Of a DNA stretch of 64,000 nucleotides, positions 48,567 through 57,614 are shown in pieces; the stretch's first letter is position 1, and the number at the start of each line of letters is the position of its first letter. The translations under genes and the position numbers were made by a program. The notes beneath the pieces are model-generated. The model made no database searches. It worked only from the letters and a program-made list of their open reading frames with translations, and had not been told where the DNA came from. Location: assembly GCA_049522755.1 (NCBI GenBank), contig JBEKNN010000008.1, positions 1 to 64,000 of the forward strand. The letters run 5' to 3'. The stretch is from PALSA-243 sp049522755. Lineage in GTDB: Bacteria; Acidobacteriota; Terriglobia; Bryobacterales; Bryobacteraceae.

Positions 48567-48877
48567 TTGTTACTCATGCACCAGGCAGAACAATTGGCGC
48601 TCCAGTTAAGGGTGAAGCTCTTGCCTGGCCTAACGGGTCACGCTGACCGCCATGGATTCGCGGCTTACGCGCCCGCCCTGTTCCACTGTCACGCGCGCAA
48701 AATGGACACTAATCCATCCCGCAGCTGCGGCGCTCTCTCATGGGCATTTCGCTACGCATCAGCACGGGTCCCCTCTCGGGCATCGCACTGGCCTGTATTG
48801 AATTCGTTTGGTATTCCGAGGTGGGCGGGGGGATCGAGCATGACAGCGGCCAAATGACCGCGACAAAAGCTTGGAAC

Positions 48878-49144
48878 GAGCATGGAATGAGGAACTTAGA
48901 GCACCGGTGGATTAGGGCCGCCGACCAGCCGGCGCGTAAATGCATGTGATTTCCCGCACCGGCCTTGTCGATTTTTATTCAATTGTCAATGAGCTGGGGC
49001 GCGGCAAACGGCCGATCGGAGAGGAGCCGCGGGCGCGGGGATTGAAGGCATCTTGGTGAAAAAGAGGACCTCCTAATCTAAGTATACAGGAGGAGCAAAA
49101 ACGATTTGGCGATAGGCGTATTGTTTTCATCGAGATATAGTCTG
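48878..49144 (-). repeat. ~260-bp dispersed repeat resembling an rrn leader, copy 2
   Basis: Partner of 22712-22972. On the minus strand it has CTCCTGTATACTTAGATTAG (TATACT at 49082-49087) flanked by CCTCCT/AGGAGG arms, and AGCTCATTGACAATTGAATA (48976-48995), the boxA-like block. It lies just after the phzF-like gene in the same orientation, without rRNA or tRNA genes nearby. Confidence 0.65.
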
Positions 49145-49155
49145 GAACTGAGAAT

Positions 49156-50040
49156 TTAGGTGAGGATCCCTAGCGTCATGACAGCCTCTGCAACCGGGGT
49201 GACATGACCGCCGATATAAATTCCGTCATCCTCTCCCTGAACCTCGACATGCAGCAAGCTGCGACGGCCCATTTTCGTTCCCTGCTCGCTAATGAAGCGC
49301 GTACCCGCCTGGCCCGACACCAGCTTGTGCCGGATCATGTATGCGGCGAGGGGTCCGGTGGAGCTGCCGGTCGCCGGGTCTTCAGCGATCCCGTATTCAG
49401 GCGCAAACATCCGGGAATAGGCCCCCTCAGCCGTCGGCGTAAATAGGAACACGCAGAAGGTCTCGCTCTCCGCACCCTTCAGACTCTTCAGGCCCGCTAA
49501 ATCCAGCCATGCGCGATCGACTGCTGCTTTATCTTTCGCGGCAACAATCACTGTGGGATTGCCGGCGCTCAGAAGCTGCGGTTCTATGGGAAGGAGCTCC
49601 CGCGGTTCCAGCCCGAGCGCTCCAGCGCAGAGAGCGGAGTCATAGCATCTTCCTTCGCTAATGGGAGGCGTACGCAGCCAAATCATCGGGCGCCGGCCTC
49701 CTTCAATCCGAAGCGGAATAGGACCTGCCTGCACTTCCAGAACGAACGCACTGCTGCTTAGCAGGACAATTTCCTTTTGTAACAGCACGAACGCAGTGCC
49801 AACCGTGGGATGCCCGGCAAAGGCCAGCTCCCTGGCCGGTGTGAATACCCGCAAGCGTGCCACACAATCCTTGCGCGTTGCCGGAAGCACAAAAGCAGTT
49901 TCCGCGAGGTTGAGTTCCCTGGCGATCTTCTGCATGGTCGTAGGGTCCAGGTCAGACGCGTCCGGGAATACGGCCAGCGCATTACCCTCCAGAACGTCAG
50001 TCGTGAAAACGTCCACGACCGTATAGCGATAGGACTTCAT
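49156..50040 (-). CDS. PhzF-family isomerase
   Basis: 294 residues. Diaminopimelate-epimerase-like fold made of two similar halves. VVDVFTTDVLEGNALAVFPD is the family opening. The catalytic Glu lies in LNLAETAFVLPATR. FTPARELAFAGHPTVGTAFV and MFAPEYGIAEDPATGSSTGP are the binding loops of the two halves. Enzymes of this family isomerise small molecules; the substrate is unknown for most. It overlaps the upstream RidA gene by 4 bp (ATGA), and an aminotransferase remnant lies upstream, so the operon probably served amine or imine metabolism. Confidence 0.9.
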   Translation of the reverse strand: MKSYRYTVVDVFTTDVLEGNALAVFPDASDLDPTTMQKIARELNLAETAFVLPATRKDCVARLRVFTPARELAFAGHPTVGTAFVLLQKEIVLLSSSAFVLEVQAGPIPLRIEGGRRPMIWLRTPPISEGRCYDSALCAGALGLEPRELLPIEPQLLSAGNPTVIVAAKDKAAVDRAWLDLAGLKSLKGAESETFCVFLFTPTAEGAYSRMFAPEYGIAEDPATGSSTGPLAAYMIRHKLVSGQAGTRFISEQGTKMGRRSLLHVEVQGEDDGIYIGGHVTPVAEAVMTLGILT

Positions 50041-50498
50041 TTATCGTCAACCTCCGCGATCAAGTCGATCTCAACACAAGAGCCGAATGGGACCTGAGCG
50101 ACGCCAAACGCTGCCCGAGCATGGGCTCCGCCATCGCCGAAAACCTCAACCAGGAGCTCTGAGGCGCCATTGGCAACCAGATGTTGGTCTGTAAAAGCCG
50201 GGGTACTGTTGACCAGAACCTGCATTTTGACGATCCGCCCGATGAGGTTGAGGTCACCGACGGCTGCGTTCAGCGTGGCGATCAGCTCGATGGCCACGCC
50301 TCTGGCGGCCTCTTTCCCTTGTTCGATGGTGAGATTCGCTCCAAGCTGGCCCACCCAGGGCTTGCCGTTCCTCTTGGCAATGTGGCCGGACACAAACACG
50401 AGTGCCCCAACGCGGGTAAATGGAACGAACGCCGCGACCGGCTTCGTCAAAGCAGGCAGCTCAATCTTCAAACTCTTCAATGTCTCGTATACCGACAA
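50037..50498 (-). CDS. RidA/YjgF-family protein
   Basis: 153 residues from TTG 50498, selected by AAGGAGG five bases upstream. Long RidA subfamily: FVPFTRVGALVFVSGHIAKR and GKPWVGQLGANLTIEQGKEA are core strands. The end RAAFGVAQVPFGSCVEIDL is the conserved trimer interface. Hydrolyses reactive enamine/imine intermediates made by PLP enzymes. That fits its place between an aminotransferase (now broken) and PhzF. Confidence 0.9.
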   Translation of the reverse strand: MSVYETLKSLKIELPALTKPVAAFVPFTRVGALVFVSGHIAKRNGKPWVGQLGANLTIEQGKEAARGVAIELIATLNAAVGDLNLIGRIVKMQVLVNSTPAFTDQHLVANGASELLVEVFGDGGAHARAAFGVAQVPFGSCVEIDLIAEVDDK

Positions 50499-50508
50499 AC
50501 CGTCCTCC

Positions 50509-50882
50509 TTAAAAAACTGCGCCGCCGCTGGTGGCGTACTGCAGCGGGAACTCTCCCTTGGCAGTGATGAGCTCGTCGCCCGGCTTCCACGTCAGGCCAT
50601 GTGCCACGGCCGCGACGCCCGGGCTTGCGCCCGTCGTCAGCGCGATCTCTTCCGGCTTGCTGCCGATGAGTCTGGCGATTGAGGCGCGAAGGCGGATTGG
50701 CACTTCAAAGAAAGCGAATCGTCTACGTGATGCGGAAACCTCTTGGCTTCAAAAGAGGCTTGCACCGCGCGCGGGGAAACGCGGGGCATCGCTGCGTGGT
50801 TTGCGGTGTTCAAGCACGCTGCATCTTCAATCTCAAACCACTCCTTCTTCCAGTTGTCGGTTACGGGTTTAGTTGTGGTCAT
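50509..50882 (-). pseudogene. class V aminotransferase fragment
   Basis: From ATG 50882: KPVTDNWKKEWFEIEDAACL, then NTANHAAMPRVSPRAVQASF and EAKRFPHHVDDS. After a one-base shift near 50710 it reads FFEVPIRLRASIARLIGSKP and EEIALTTGASPGVAAVAHGL, ending GEFPLQYAT. This is the first ~120 residues of a class V aminotransferase (cysteine desulfurase/kynureninase-like). The remaining two thirds, including the PLP Lys, are gone: the frame stops 11 bp before the ridA start. Both a frameshift and a deletion have occurred. Confidence 0.7.
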
Positions 50883-51038
50883 TTTCGCTCCGTTGCAGCG
50901 CGCTCCATCCCCGTCAGGTACAATCCGGGCGGCGTTGACTAGTTCCCATATTCTTCCTGGGCGACTAGGCATCCGCAAAGTAGGATCTGCCTCACGGCCG
51001 TAAGAACCGAGTGTGGGTTTGCGCTTTCCGTCGCGGAC

Positions 51039-51563
51039 TCATTTCATCACCGACAGATACGCCGCCCACGGGCCAACCTCCTGCTTATAGCGCTTGGCCA
51101 TTACGCGACTGATTTGCAAAAGGTGACCCAAATCGTGCGCGGTCCACGTCGCCATCAGCTGCCGGGCGGTTACAATGCCAAGTCCTGGATGCATCCCCTT
51201 CAATTCCAGTTTCTCTGGCGTCAGGTGCATTGCCCGAAGTCTCGCGATACTATCCAGTCGCGAATCCGCGAATTCCTGCAACAAGGCCGGGAGCGATTTC
51301 CCATCACGCTCGCGGAGCTGCGCCTCGCGATCAAAAGGCTCAAAGGGGCGGCTGACGCCATACTCCAGAATGATCGCCAGACGCGGAATCCAGTCGGCTT
51401 TCTCTGCGTGAATCAAATGGCCAATGACGACGAAGGGACTCCATGTTCCGGGGCCCTCGGTGGCGGCAGTCCACGCGTCCGGCAAATCACCCAACAACGC
51501 GTCGAGCGTCGCGGGCGTGCGGGTCAATACGGACAGGCATTCTTCGATAAAATCTGGTTCCAT
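51039..51563 (-). CDS. DinB-fold protein
   Basis: 174 residues. Four-helix DinB/YfiT bundle: TWSPFVVIGHLIHAEKADWI holds the first metal His, and LMATWTAHDLGHLLQISRVM gives the second and third (H-x3-H). Members are metal-dependent thiol transferases or hydrolases of mostly unknown substrates. It is one of three DinB-fold genes within 2.2 kb on the same strand. Confidence 0.85.
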   Translation of the reverse strand: MEPDFIEECLSVLTRTPATLDALLGDLPDAWTAATEGPGTWSPFVVIGHLIHAEKADWIPRLAIILEYGVSRPFEPFDREAQLRERDGKSLPALLQEFADSRLDSIARLRAMHLTPEKLELKGMHPGLGIVTARQLMATWTAHDLGHLLQISRVMAKRYKQEVGPWAAYLSVMK

Positions 51564-51569
51564 GGCCGG

Positions 51570-51914
51570 TCAGTTCCGCTCCCAAATACCCAAATCAGCG
51601 TGACTGATCAAGGTTTTCATCTCATCCCGCACCGCTTTGAATTCCGGCGACTCAAGTCTGGTCTTCAGACTCCGCTGGCGCCCGGCTTCGTCCGGATATT
51701 CCATCAGCCACATCACGTCGGGAAGCGTGTCCGAGTTTCCCTGGCGGCGAAGAACATGGCCTCGCGGGAGACCGAGTTTTTCGAGAACATCGGAGGCGTG
51801 AAGTCTTACACGGTAGACGTCTTCCGCGCTCTGTCCGCCAGCCATCAGCGTCATCAGGCTGCCAGCGACCGCGAACCTTGCGATCATCGCTGCGCTAATC
51901 CAAATTCCGCTCAT
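51570..51914 (-). CDS. NIPSNAP/dimeric alpha-beta barrel-like protein
   Basis: 114 residues, start uncertain. There is a hydrophobic start (ISAAMIARFAVAGSLMTLM), then VLEKLGLPRGHVLRRQGNSD and DVMWLMEYPDEAGRQRSLKT, ending with FKAVRDEMKTLISHADLGIW. The second half resembles NIPSNAP-type small dimeric barrels. The hydrophobic start may instead be a poor start choice. It lies 6 bp upstream of the DinB gene at 51039 and is likely co-transcribed. Confidence 0.55.
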   Translation of the reverse strand: MSGIWISAAMIARFAVAGSLMTLMAGGQSAEDVYRVRLHASDVLEKLGLPRGHVLRRQGNSDTLPDVMWLMEYPDEAGRQRSLKTRLESPEFKAVRDEMKTLISHADLGIWERN

Positions 51915-52043
51915 AAGGACCCGATTCTCCTTTTCCGGCTTGCCGTCCTGCCCGCCTGTCGCCAGGTTGCGTTGGATGCGAAGGATCGTTATCGCATCGG
52001 CGGCGGCCAGATCACCCCGCGGCGCTCCTACCCCGCGGCGCTC

Positions 52044-52562
52044 CTACTTAGACCAGGGCGGAACCACGCCGTTGCTGCGCGCGTACGCGATCGACTGCCC
52101 CAGATGCTCGTGTTGATCTGCGAGAAGCAGCATCAGCGCGCCCTGCTTCGTCATGTCTCTTCCGAACAGTTTCACCGGCGCCTGCAGGTCGTTGTCGGAA
52201 AGTCCCGTAATCGCTTTTTGCAGATTGACGTAAGAAGCCTTCAGAGCTTCCTGCAATTTCTCGGGATCGGTGATGGGCGCGGGCCGTGCCCCCGTAGTCG
52301 GTGTGCCTGAGAGCACGCCGGCGAGCATGCCGTTCTCCGTAACGATCAGGTTGAACACGTCGCCGACGGAGCGAACGCCCTGGCCGGGCTTCCAGTCGTA
52401 CTTGCCCGACATAACGCGCGCGAGTCCGGTAAATTTGTCGGAAAGCGCTCCGGCATCTTTTCCGAAGGCGGCCTGCATTCCCGCCGGCTGCGCCTGCGCC
52501 ATCGGCACTATCAAGGCGGCCGCAAGCGCGCACACTCTATACTGAGTCAGAATCTTCTTCAT
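52044..52562 (-). CDS. periplasmic DinB-fold protein
   Basis: 172 residues. Clear signal peptide (VCALAAALIVPMAQAQPAG), so exported, which is unusual for DinB. The mature part has four helices, with VRSVGDVFNLIVTENGMLAG in place of the first His helix (Asp/Asn where His is usual) and LLLADQHEHLGQSIAYARSN with the HEH pair. It is second of the local DinB trio. Function is unknown. Confidence 0.8.
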   Translation of the reverse strand: MKKILTQYRVCALAAALIVPMAQAQPAGMQAAFGKDAGALSDKFTGLARVMSGKYDWKPGQGVRSVGDVFNLIVTENGMLAGVLSGTPTTGARPAPITDPEKLQEALKASYVNLQKAITGLSDNDLQAPVKLFGRDMTKQGALMLLLADQHEHLGQSIAYARSNGVVPPWSK

Positions 52563-52677
52563 GTGGAACTCCTCTATGTCACTTTAATCTGAAAAACTAT
52601 TCCTCCCACTTCCCATTTTCAACGCCACAAGCGACTGAATGCGCTCGCCGAGGGCATTGGCAGCCAAACGGCTACCA

Positions 52678-53190
52678 CTACATACAGCCACCCAAGATGC
52701 GGTCGATCTGCCGAAGATGGTTCAAGTCGTGTGCCGCTTCCAGGCGGACGAACTCCTCGACCGTTTGCCGTCCGCGTACCTCGTGGACCCCATGGCACTC
52801 CACCCACCGTGCGCGCGGGACCGACTCCAACAGTCGCAGGTTGCTCTCGCGCAGCGTCCGAAAGACCCCTGCCGAAAGGCTCGCATCTTGCTGCGCGTAA
52901 CCCAAGCGCTCCGCCCATGCCGCCTCATCCCACCACGTTAAGGCCACGCCCGGATTCGCCAGCATGTTTCGCAATCGCCACCCCATCGCCAGCTCCGCGT
53001 CCGCCAAGTGCGCTACGATCTCGGCAATTGACCACTTTTCAGGCGCAGGGCGCCGGATCAACTCCCCGGGCGCGACATCGCGCAGACGCCGATCGAGCTG
53101 CGATGGGGTGGCTTGTTGGACACCGATGGGCTCCTCATCGCCAAGATAGCTTAGGACTCGAGTTCGGTATGCTTCGAAGGTCTCTGCCAT
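52678..53190 (-). CDS. DinB-fold protein
   Basis: 170 residues from ATG 53190 (MAETFEAYRTRVLSYLGDEE), the normal family start; the frame opens at 53334. Metal ligands: KWSIAEIVAHLADAELAMGW and LEAAHDLNHLRQIDRILGG (H-x3-H). It resembles bacillithiol-transferase-like DinB proteins in layout. Third member of the cluster, transcribed toward the other two. Confidence 0.85.
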   Translation of the reverse strand: MAETFEAYRTRVLSYLGDEEPIGVQQATPSQLDRRLRDVAPGELIRRPAPEKWSIAEIVAHLADAELAMGWRLRNMLANPGVALTWWDEAAWAERLGYAQQDASLSAGVFRTLRESNLRLLESVPRARWVECHGVHEVRGRQTVEEFVRLEAAHDLNHLRQIDRILGGCM

Positions 53191-53507
53191 TGGTCCTCTC
53201 GATAGACTGCGTTTGCGGCCGAACATCTCGTGGAGTAGACCGAGCCATCCTGGTTCGCAATCATACGGGTATGATGACGTAACACAAACACCAGCGACCT
53301 CACTGCGCTCCGGTACAACGCCGAGCTGTTTCAATTTATTTGAATCGCATGAGGCATCAGGGCTTCCACAAAAGCATAAACTCCTTACTCTTTATAACGG
53401 AGAATCGACAATTCCACAAGTTCATTATTATCACGATGATATTGACGTCTCCGCACGATTCTGCTATTCGTTGGGAGGAAGTTTTAAGAGTACTTTAGGA
53501 GGTTCCC
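53191..53507. promoter_or_regulatory. divergent intergenic region before the LysR gene
   Basis: The right half (53330-53507) is notably A+T rich and should contain the regulator's promoter and binding sites. AGGAGG at 53499-53504 is a strong ribosome-binding site that decides the TTG start at 53508. Confidence 0.5.
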
Positions 53508-54491
53508 TTGCTCGACGATTTACGCGCCCTCGTAGAGTTTGCCCAGGCCGGGTCCATAGCCCGTGCAGCCGATCGTCTATTCCGGACGCCCTCTGCTATT
53601 ACCCGGCAAGTGCAAAGGCTGGAGGCTGCATTGGGCGCCGAGTTGCTCGACCGCTCGGTAAAGCCTCCGCGTCTGAACTCGCTCGGCTCCAGGGTGCTCG
53701 AACAAGCGCGAGATCTGCTACAGAGGACGGAGGCGCTGAAATCGCTTACGTCGAGCGACGCCGAACCTCACGGCCTCTTGCGCATCGGACTCGCGCATGC
53801 CCTGGCCGAGGGGACGCTTATCGAACCTATTCAGGCGCTGACTGGGAAATACCCCAAGGTCCGACTGCGGCTGTCGAGCGAGCTCACGAGTGAATTATTT
53901 AACCGGCTGCTCGCGGGTGAGCTCGACGTTGCTGCCGTGCTTTTGCCCGAAGGTAAAACCGCGCCTGCACCTCTTCTGACGAATATCGTCGCTAGCGACC
54001 GCATGGAGATCGTTCAAGGCGCCGCAGGCAACGTTGACGGTGATTGGAAAAGTTTGGGCCGAGCACCCTGGGTGCTCAATCCGCCCGGGTGCTTTCTTCG
54101 GGCGAGGCTCATCGATCAGATGGAGCGTGCCGGCTTCACCCCAATGATCGCGGCTGAAATCCACAACATGCATTTGCAGCTAGCGTTCGTTCAGTCCGGT
54201 TATGGCGTCGGGCTGCTGCCTGCTCGCTTTATTGCCAGGAATCGTTCTATCGATTCCGTGAAAGTATTGCGTCCCCCATCGTTTGACATGCACCGGTCCG
54301 TTGCGATAGTCCGGGTTGGGCAACTCGGCGCCTTGGGGAAGGCCGTCGAACTGTTGGAACACGGGTTTCGGCAATTGTTTGAGGCAGCCGACACTCCGAA
54401 GCCCGTGACGAGGCGCCGAAGAGGTGTGCCCGCGAATCGGCGGGCAGCGCGACCGCCCAAGTTGTCCCCGGACATTGCTGGTTGCGGCTGA
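53508..54491 (+). CDS. LysR-family transcriptional regulator
   Basis: 327 residues, TTG start 53508. The winged HTH is FAQAGSIARAADRLFRTPSA then ITRQVQRLEAALGAELLDRS. The effector domain starts near residue 90 (GLLRIGLAHALAEGTLIEPI) and includes FVQSGYGVGLLPARFIARN. The basic tail (KPVTRRRRGVPANRRAARPP) is longer than usual. It may regulate the divergent DinB cluster, as LysR regulators often control their divergent neighbour; that is inference. Confidence 0.9.
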   Translation: MLDDLRALVEFAQAGSIARAADRLFRTPSAITRQVQRLEAALGAELLDRSVKPPRLNSLGSRVLEQARDLLQRTEALKSLTSSDAEPHGLLRIGLAHALAEGTLIEPIQALTGKYPKVRLRLSSELTSELFNRLLAGELDVAAVLLPEGKTAPAPLLTNIVASDRMEIVQGAAGNVDGDWKSLGRAPWVLNPPGCFLRARLIDQMERAGFTPMIAAEIHNMHLQLAFVQSGYGVGLLPARFIARNRSIDSVKVLRPPSFDMHRSVAIVRVGQLGALGKAVELLEHGFRQLFEAADTPKPVTRRRRGVPANRRAARPPKLSPDIAGCG

Positions 54492-55282
54492 GCGGTCTTG
54501 AGGCCACGGTGAAGAGCGCATCGCCGATTTCCCGGTGAGCTGCGACAGCACTCGCGGACTGGCGACGCACGGCTGCAATCCTGCGGCGCGGATACGCTCG
54601 AGCGAGGGACACTTTGTCCTCGGTTCTCGACCGCCGGGAGGATCGAGCCAGGCGACCCTCTACGGATGGTCGCGCGTCAATCAACCTTGCGCTATTTCCG
54701 CGCCAAAGCCGAATCAACAGGCGGCGCGATCCTCGGTGGCCGGCGTCGGCCAGGCGCATGGCCCCTCCCCTCACGAGAGGGTTGGCATGCTGTGCGGCTG
54801 CGGTGACGTCGCCCAGCGAGAGCGGGCGCTCTGAACTCGCGGCCACGGACGCAGAGTCAATCTGCCCGGTTTCGGTCGTTAGGGTGACACTGCCCTCGAA
54901 AACCATCAGCGCGGTGATTTTCGACGTCCAGGGGCCACAGGCGCCGTGATCGTCCAGGTAAAGGGCGATCGTGAATCGGGCTGAACCCAGTGGCGTGCGA
55001 TCGCGCCTGACATAAACGACGCCGAACGGCGAAAGCAACCCTATGAATCGGAAAGATGGTCGTTGGAAATCGTGACCTCTGTGCGGTTCCCGAAGTACGA
55101 GCAATCGGCCACTTCCAAAGTAATCCCAATCACCAGAAGGCCTGGCGCCTGCTGCAAATCGGAGTGTGTAAAATCCGCGCGAAGATACTCGAATTTGATC
55201 TAAGCGGGAGTCGTACCTCTGCCCTCAGCAGGCGCCGTCGTCCCAGTGAGCGGATTCTTGGCCGCGGCAGCGGGTTGCGGAG
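54492..55282. other. 790-base stretch with an unassigned minus-strand reading frame
   Basis: A minus-strand frame (about 54495-55104) is open and coding-like in composition, with stretches such as DDHGACGPWTSKITALMVFE. It runs on into the LysR gene, and I cannot assign a family. It may be a decayed gene. No repeat or RNA was recognised. Confidence 0.3.
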
Positions 55283-56620
55283 CTACCGGTTCCGATTCGG
55301 GCCGGCATTCGGGCCTCCAGGACTGGCTTGAAGCGCCTCTTGCTCGGCTTGGTCGGCTTCCTTGGTCTGGGCGCTCAACTCGGCGGCGACGTTCGGATCG
55401 GGCGGTGGAGCGATGGCGGCGAATGCGGTCTGCACCGGCGGCGCGGCTGCGGCAGCGGGAGCCGCTGGAATTCCATTTTGGCCTTGCTTCTTCTGAAGGT
55501 CCGCCAGGCCAAGATCCAGCGTTTCGCGCATGTGGTTCTGCATATCCTGCAGGTCGGCGACGCCAAGCGTAACCGTTGCGCCCCTCTGGCAGTCCTGGCC
55601 CTTGCTCGCCAGCACCATCAGATTAGCTGTCGGCGAAGCGGCGGGGGTTCCGGGGAAGAGCCGGAGCACGTCTCCCTCGGTGACCGCACAATCCCCGGCA
55701 TTCGATTGCGCATTCAGAGGCGCCGAGACAACGAACACGTGGGCCGTGTTGTCGGAAAGCATGCGGGCGATCCCGCTCGAACCCGGATCGGGCGCAGTCT
55801 GGGCGCCGGCGCCGGCTTCCGCGTTCTCAAGAGCAATCTGGCGATGAACTTCGTCCGCGATCTGCCATTTGACGTCGGGCGTCATGGGTGTGAAATTGGC
55901 CTGTGCGTTTGCCAGCTGGGCCGCCTGTGCTATATAGGCCGCCTGCAGCGTTTGCGACACCAGATAGTCGGTCAGCCACAGGGATGGGCTGGCGTAGAGC
56001 GGGTAGGGAGTAAAGTAGCTTCCATAGTAGCCGTACCATGGGTTCCCGGCCCAACCCCAGCCAAAGGCGATCGGAGTAGCCCAGGGGGCATAAGCGTAGC
56101 TGTAAAATGCGAGCCCGTAGTAGAAGCCCGGGGCGTATACATTCATGGAGATTCGGCCCCACATGTACGGCTGGTAGACGCGGCCGTATGCGACGCCGCC
56201 CACGTAGTACGTTCGATGAACGAAAGCCGTGCCGTGATACATATAGGGACGCTGGATATAGCCATGTCCGTAACGGTCGGATACAACTCTCGAATGGTCC
56301 GCCCGCTCTCTTTCAATAGTTCTCGAACCGCCGGGCCCGTGGTGGATATCCATACCATGCGCATGTACGTCGCGGACGTCGCGATGCGGGCCGCGGGTAA
56401 CGTCGCCGTGCGCTGAATGGGTGGGGGTCTCACCCGGCCGGCCCCCGGGCTTGGCTACAGCGGGGGCGGTGGCTTTAGCAGGAACTTTAGCCGGGACCGC
56501 TGGCTTGGCGGCTGGCTTTTGTTGGGCAGGTAGAAAGGCAGGAATCGTTCCGATCAGCGTTGCCATGACTATCCCGATATATCCGCGCGAAGCGGCATGA
56601 CGAAATTCAAGTGCGTTCAT
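55283..56620 (-). CDS. secreted Tyr/Gly-rich protein
   Basis: 445 residues from ATG 56620, giving a signal-like N-terminus (GYIGIVMATLIGTIPAFLPA); a longer frame reaches 56674. An Ala/Pro/Lys linker is followed by a His-rich segment. Next comes a striking aromatic block (about 125-225: YGHGYIQRPYMYHGTAFVHR, then PGFYYGLAFYSYAYAPWATP) and a helical/beta C-terminal domain with VTEGDVLRLFPG and DLQDMQNHMRETLDLGLADL. It is probably an extracytoplasmic, surface-associated protein; the family function is unknown. It lies directly downstream of the paralogous secreted protein and probably in the same operon. Confidence 0.7.
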   Translation of the reverse strand: MNALEFRHAASRGYIGIVMATLIGTIPAFLPAQQKPAAKPAVPAKVPAKATAPAVAKPGGRPGETPTHSAHGDVTRGPHRDVRDVHAHGMDIHHGPGGSRTIERERADHSRVVSDRYGHGYIQRPYMYHGTAFVHRTYYVGGVAYGRVYQPYMWGRISMNVYAPGFYYGLAFYSYAYAPWATPIAFGWGWAGNPWYGYYGSYFTPYPLYASPSLWLTDYLVSQTLQAAYIAQAAQLANAQANFTPMTPDVKWQIADEVHRQIALENAEAGAGAQTAPDPGSSGIARMLSDNTAHVFVVSAPLNAQSNAGDCAVTEGDVLRLFPGTPAASPTANLMVLASKGQDCQRGATVTLGVADLQDMQNHMRETLDLGLADLQKKQGQNGIPAAPAAAAAPPVQTAFAAIAPPPDPNVAAELSAQTKEADQAEQEALQASPGGPNAGPNRNR

Positions 56621-56663
56621 AGGTTCTCCATATCTTCCGAATAGGTGCGCGCGGGTCTGACGG

Positions 56664-57575
56664 CTATCGGACATCGATGTCCGTGACTTTGCCCTTGGTG
56701 AATGTTACTTTCCAATCTTTGAACAGGTAAATTTGCTTGTCGCCAATCGTCGCTCTGGTTACGGGCTGACCTATTTGCGCTACTACGTCGTCTACGCTTT
56801 GACCTAACTCAAGCTTCGTCTGTGGCGGCGCCGCTGGCGGTGGCGGTGGGATGTCCGCATATTTCTGAACAGGCGGCGCCTCCGGCGTTGCCACCGTGGC
56901 CGGCGGTGGGGTGGGATCGGCGATGGGCTTCGGGGGATCGGGGGCCGGTACGCCGCCAGCGGCCGGTGGCGCCGCGGCTGGCTCGGTCTTAGTATCTTCC
57001 GGAGGGTCGACGCTAAAAACCTCCCCGGTGGTTGCTAACATTGCGTCCGCGGCGGGAACGGTCCCTTTGTCAACCGGAAACGTTAGCGATCCATGGTAGT
57101 ACACATCGGAGTAAGCTTTGGCGGAGCAGAGTCCGAAAACAACGGCGCCGTCCTTAACCTCTATTTTGGTTATGTTAACCTTTTCGCCCGCCACGAAGGT
57201 CCGGGTGTCATTGGTCGGGGCGGCCGCAGTGGACGATGCGCCTGGGATTGGGAAATGGCCAATAACGCTTTTCACTTTTTTGGCCTTCTCGTTGGCCTTG
57301 CCAGTGGCGCTCTGGGTGATTTTTCCAGCTTTATAGGAGTTGCCCGAAACATCGCTGGAATCGGTCGGCGTCAAGACGAGCCCGTCCTTCTTCAACGTGA
57401 AAACCGATCCGGCGGTGACAACGTCTTTGCCGTCGGCGCTCAGTTTTGTGAGCGGGTACTGCTTCTGCAGTTGGTTGATGAGCGCATCTTTGGGGGCCTG
57501 ATCCTGCCATGCCGAAAACAGCGATGGAGATAAGAGCCCTGCTATCAGGATTGTGGTCAATGTAGTCGTTCGCAT
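56664..57575 (-). CDS. secreted paralogue of the anti-sigma periplasmic domain
   Basis: 303 residues with a signal peptide (TTILIAGLLSPSLFSAWQ). The mature part begins DQAPKDALINQLQKQYPLTK and passes through FVAGEKVNITKIEVKDGAVV. After a Pro-rich linker it ends with LGQSVDDVVAQIGQPVTRAT and IYLFKDWKVTFTKGKVTDID. The same three blocks occur in the same order in the anti-sigma protein at 58569-60086. The ending resembles SmpA/BamE-like repeats. It may compete with, or signal to, the anti-sigma factor; its biochemical role is not known. Confidence 0.75.
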   Translation of the reverse strand: MRTTTLTTILIAGLLSPSLFSAWQDQAPKDALINQLQKQYPLTKLSADGKDVVTAGSVFTLKKDGLVLTPTDSSDVSGNSYKAGKITQSATGKANEKAKKVKSVIGHFPIPGASSTAAAPTNDTRTFVAGEKVNITKIEVKDGAVVFGLCSAKAYSDVYYHGSLTFPVDKGTVPAADAMLATTGEVFSVDPPEDTKTEPAAAPPAAGGVPAPDPPKPIADPTPPPATVATPEAPPVQKYADIPPPPPAAPPQTKLELGQSVDDVVAQIGQPVTRATIGDKQIYLFKDWKVTFTKGKVTDIDVR

Positions 57576-57614
57576 CGAAGTCCTTTCCTCAAGTTCAGGG
57601 TTGAGCCAGGCTCT

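Larger units (their letters stand above)
48435..49155. other. 720-base noncoding stretch with two repeats
   Basis: No credible gene. It contains a REP-like hairpin (48541-48566) and the second rrn-leader-like repeat (48878-49144). The stretch between them shows nothing recognisable. Confidence 0.6.

Noticed and set aside
52018..52047. Short direct repeat GGCGCTCCTACCCCGC at the 3' end of a DinB gene
   Set aside because: Only two imperfect units; does not match the REP-like family.
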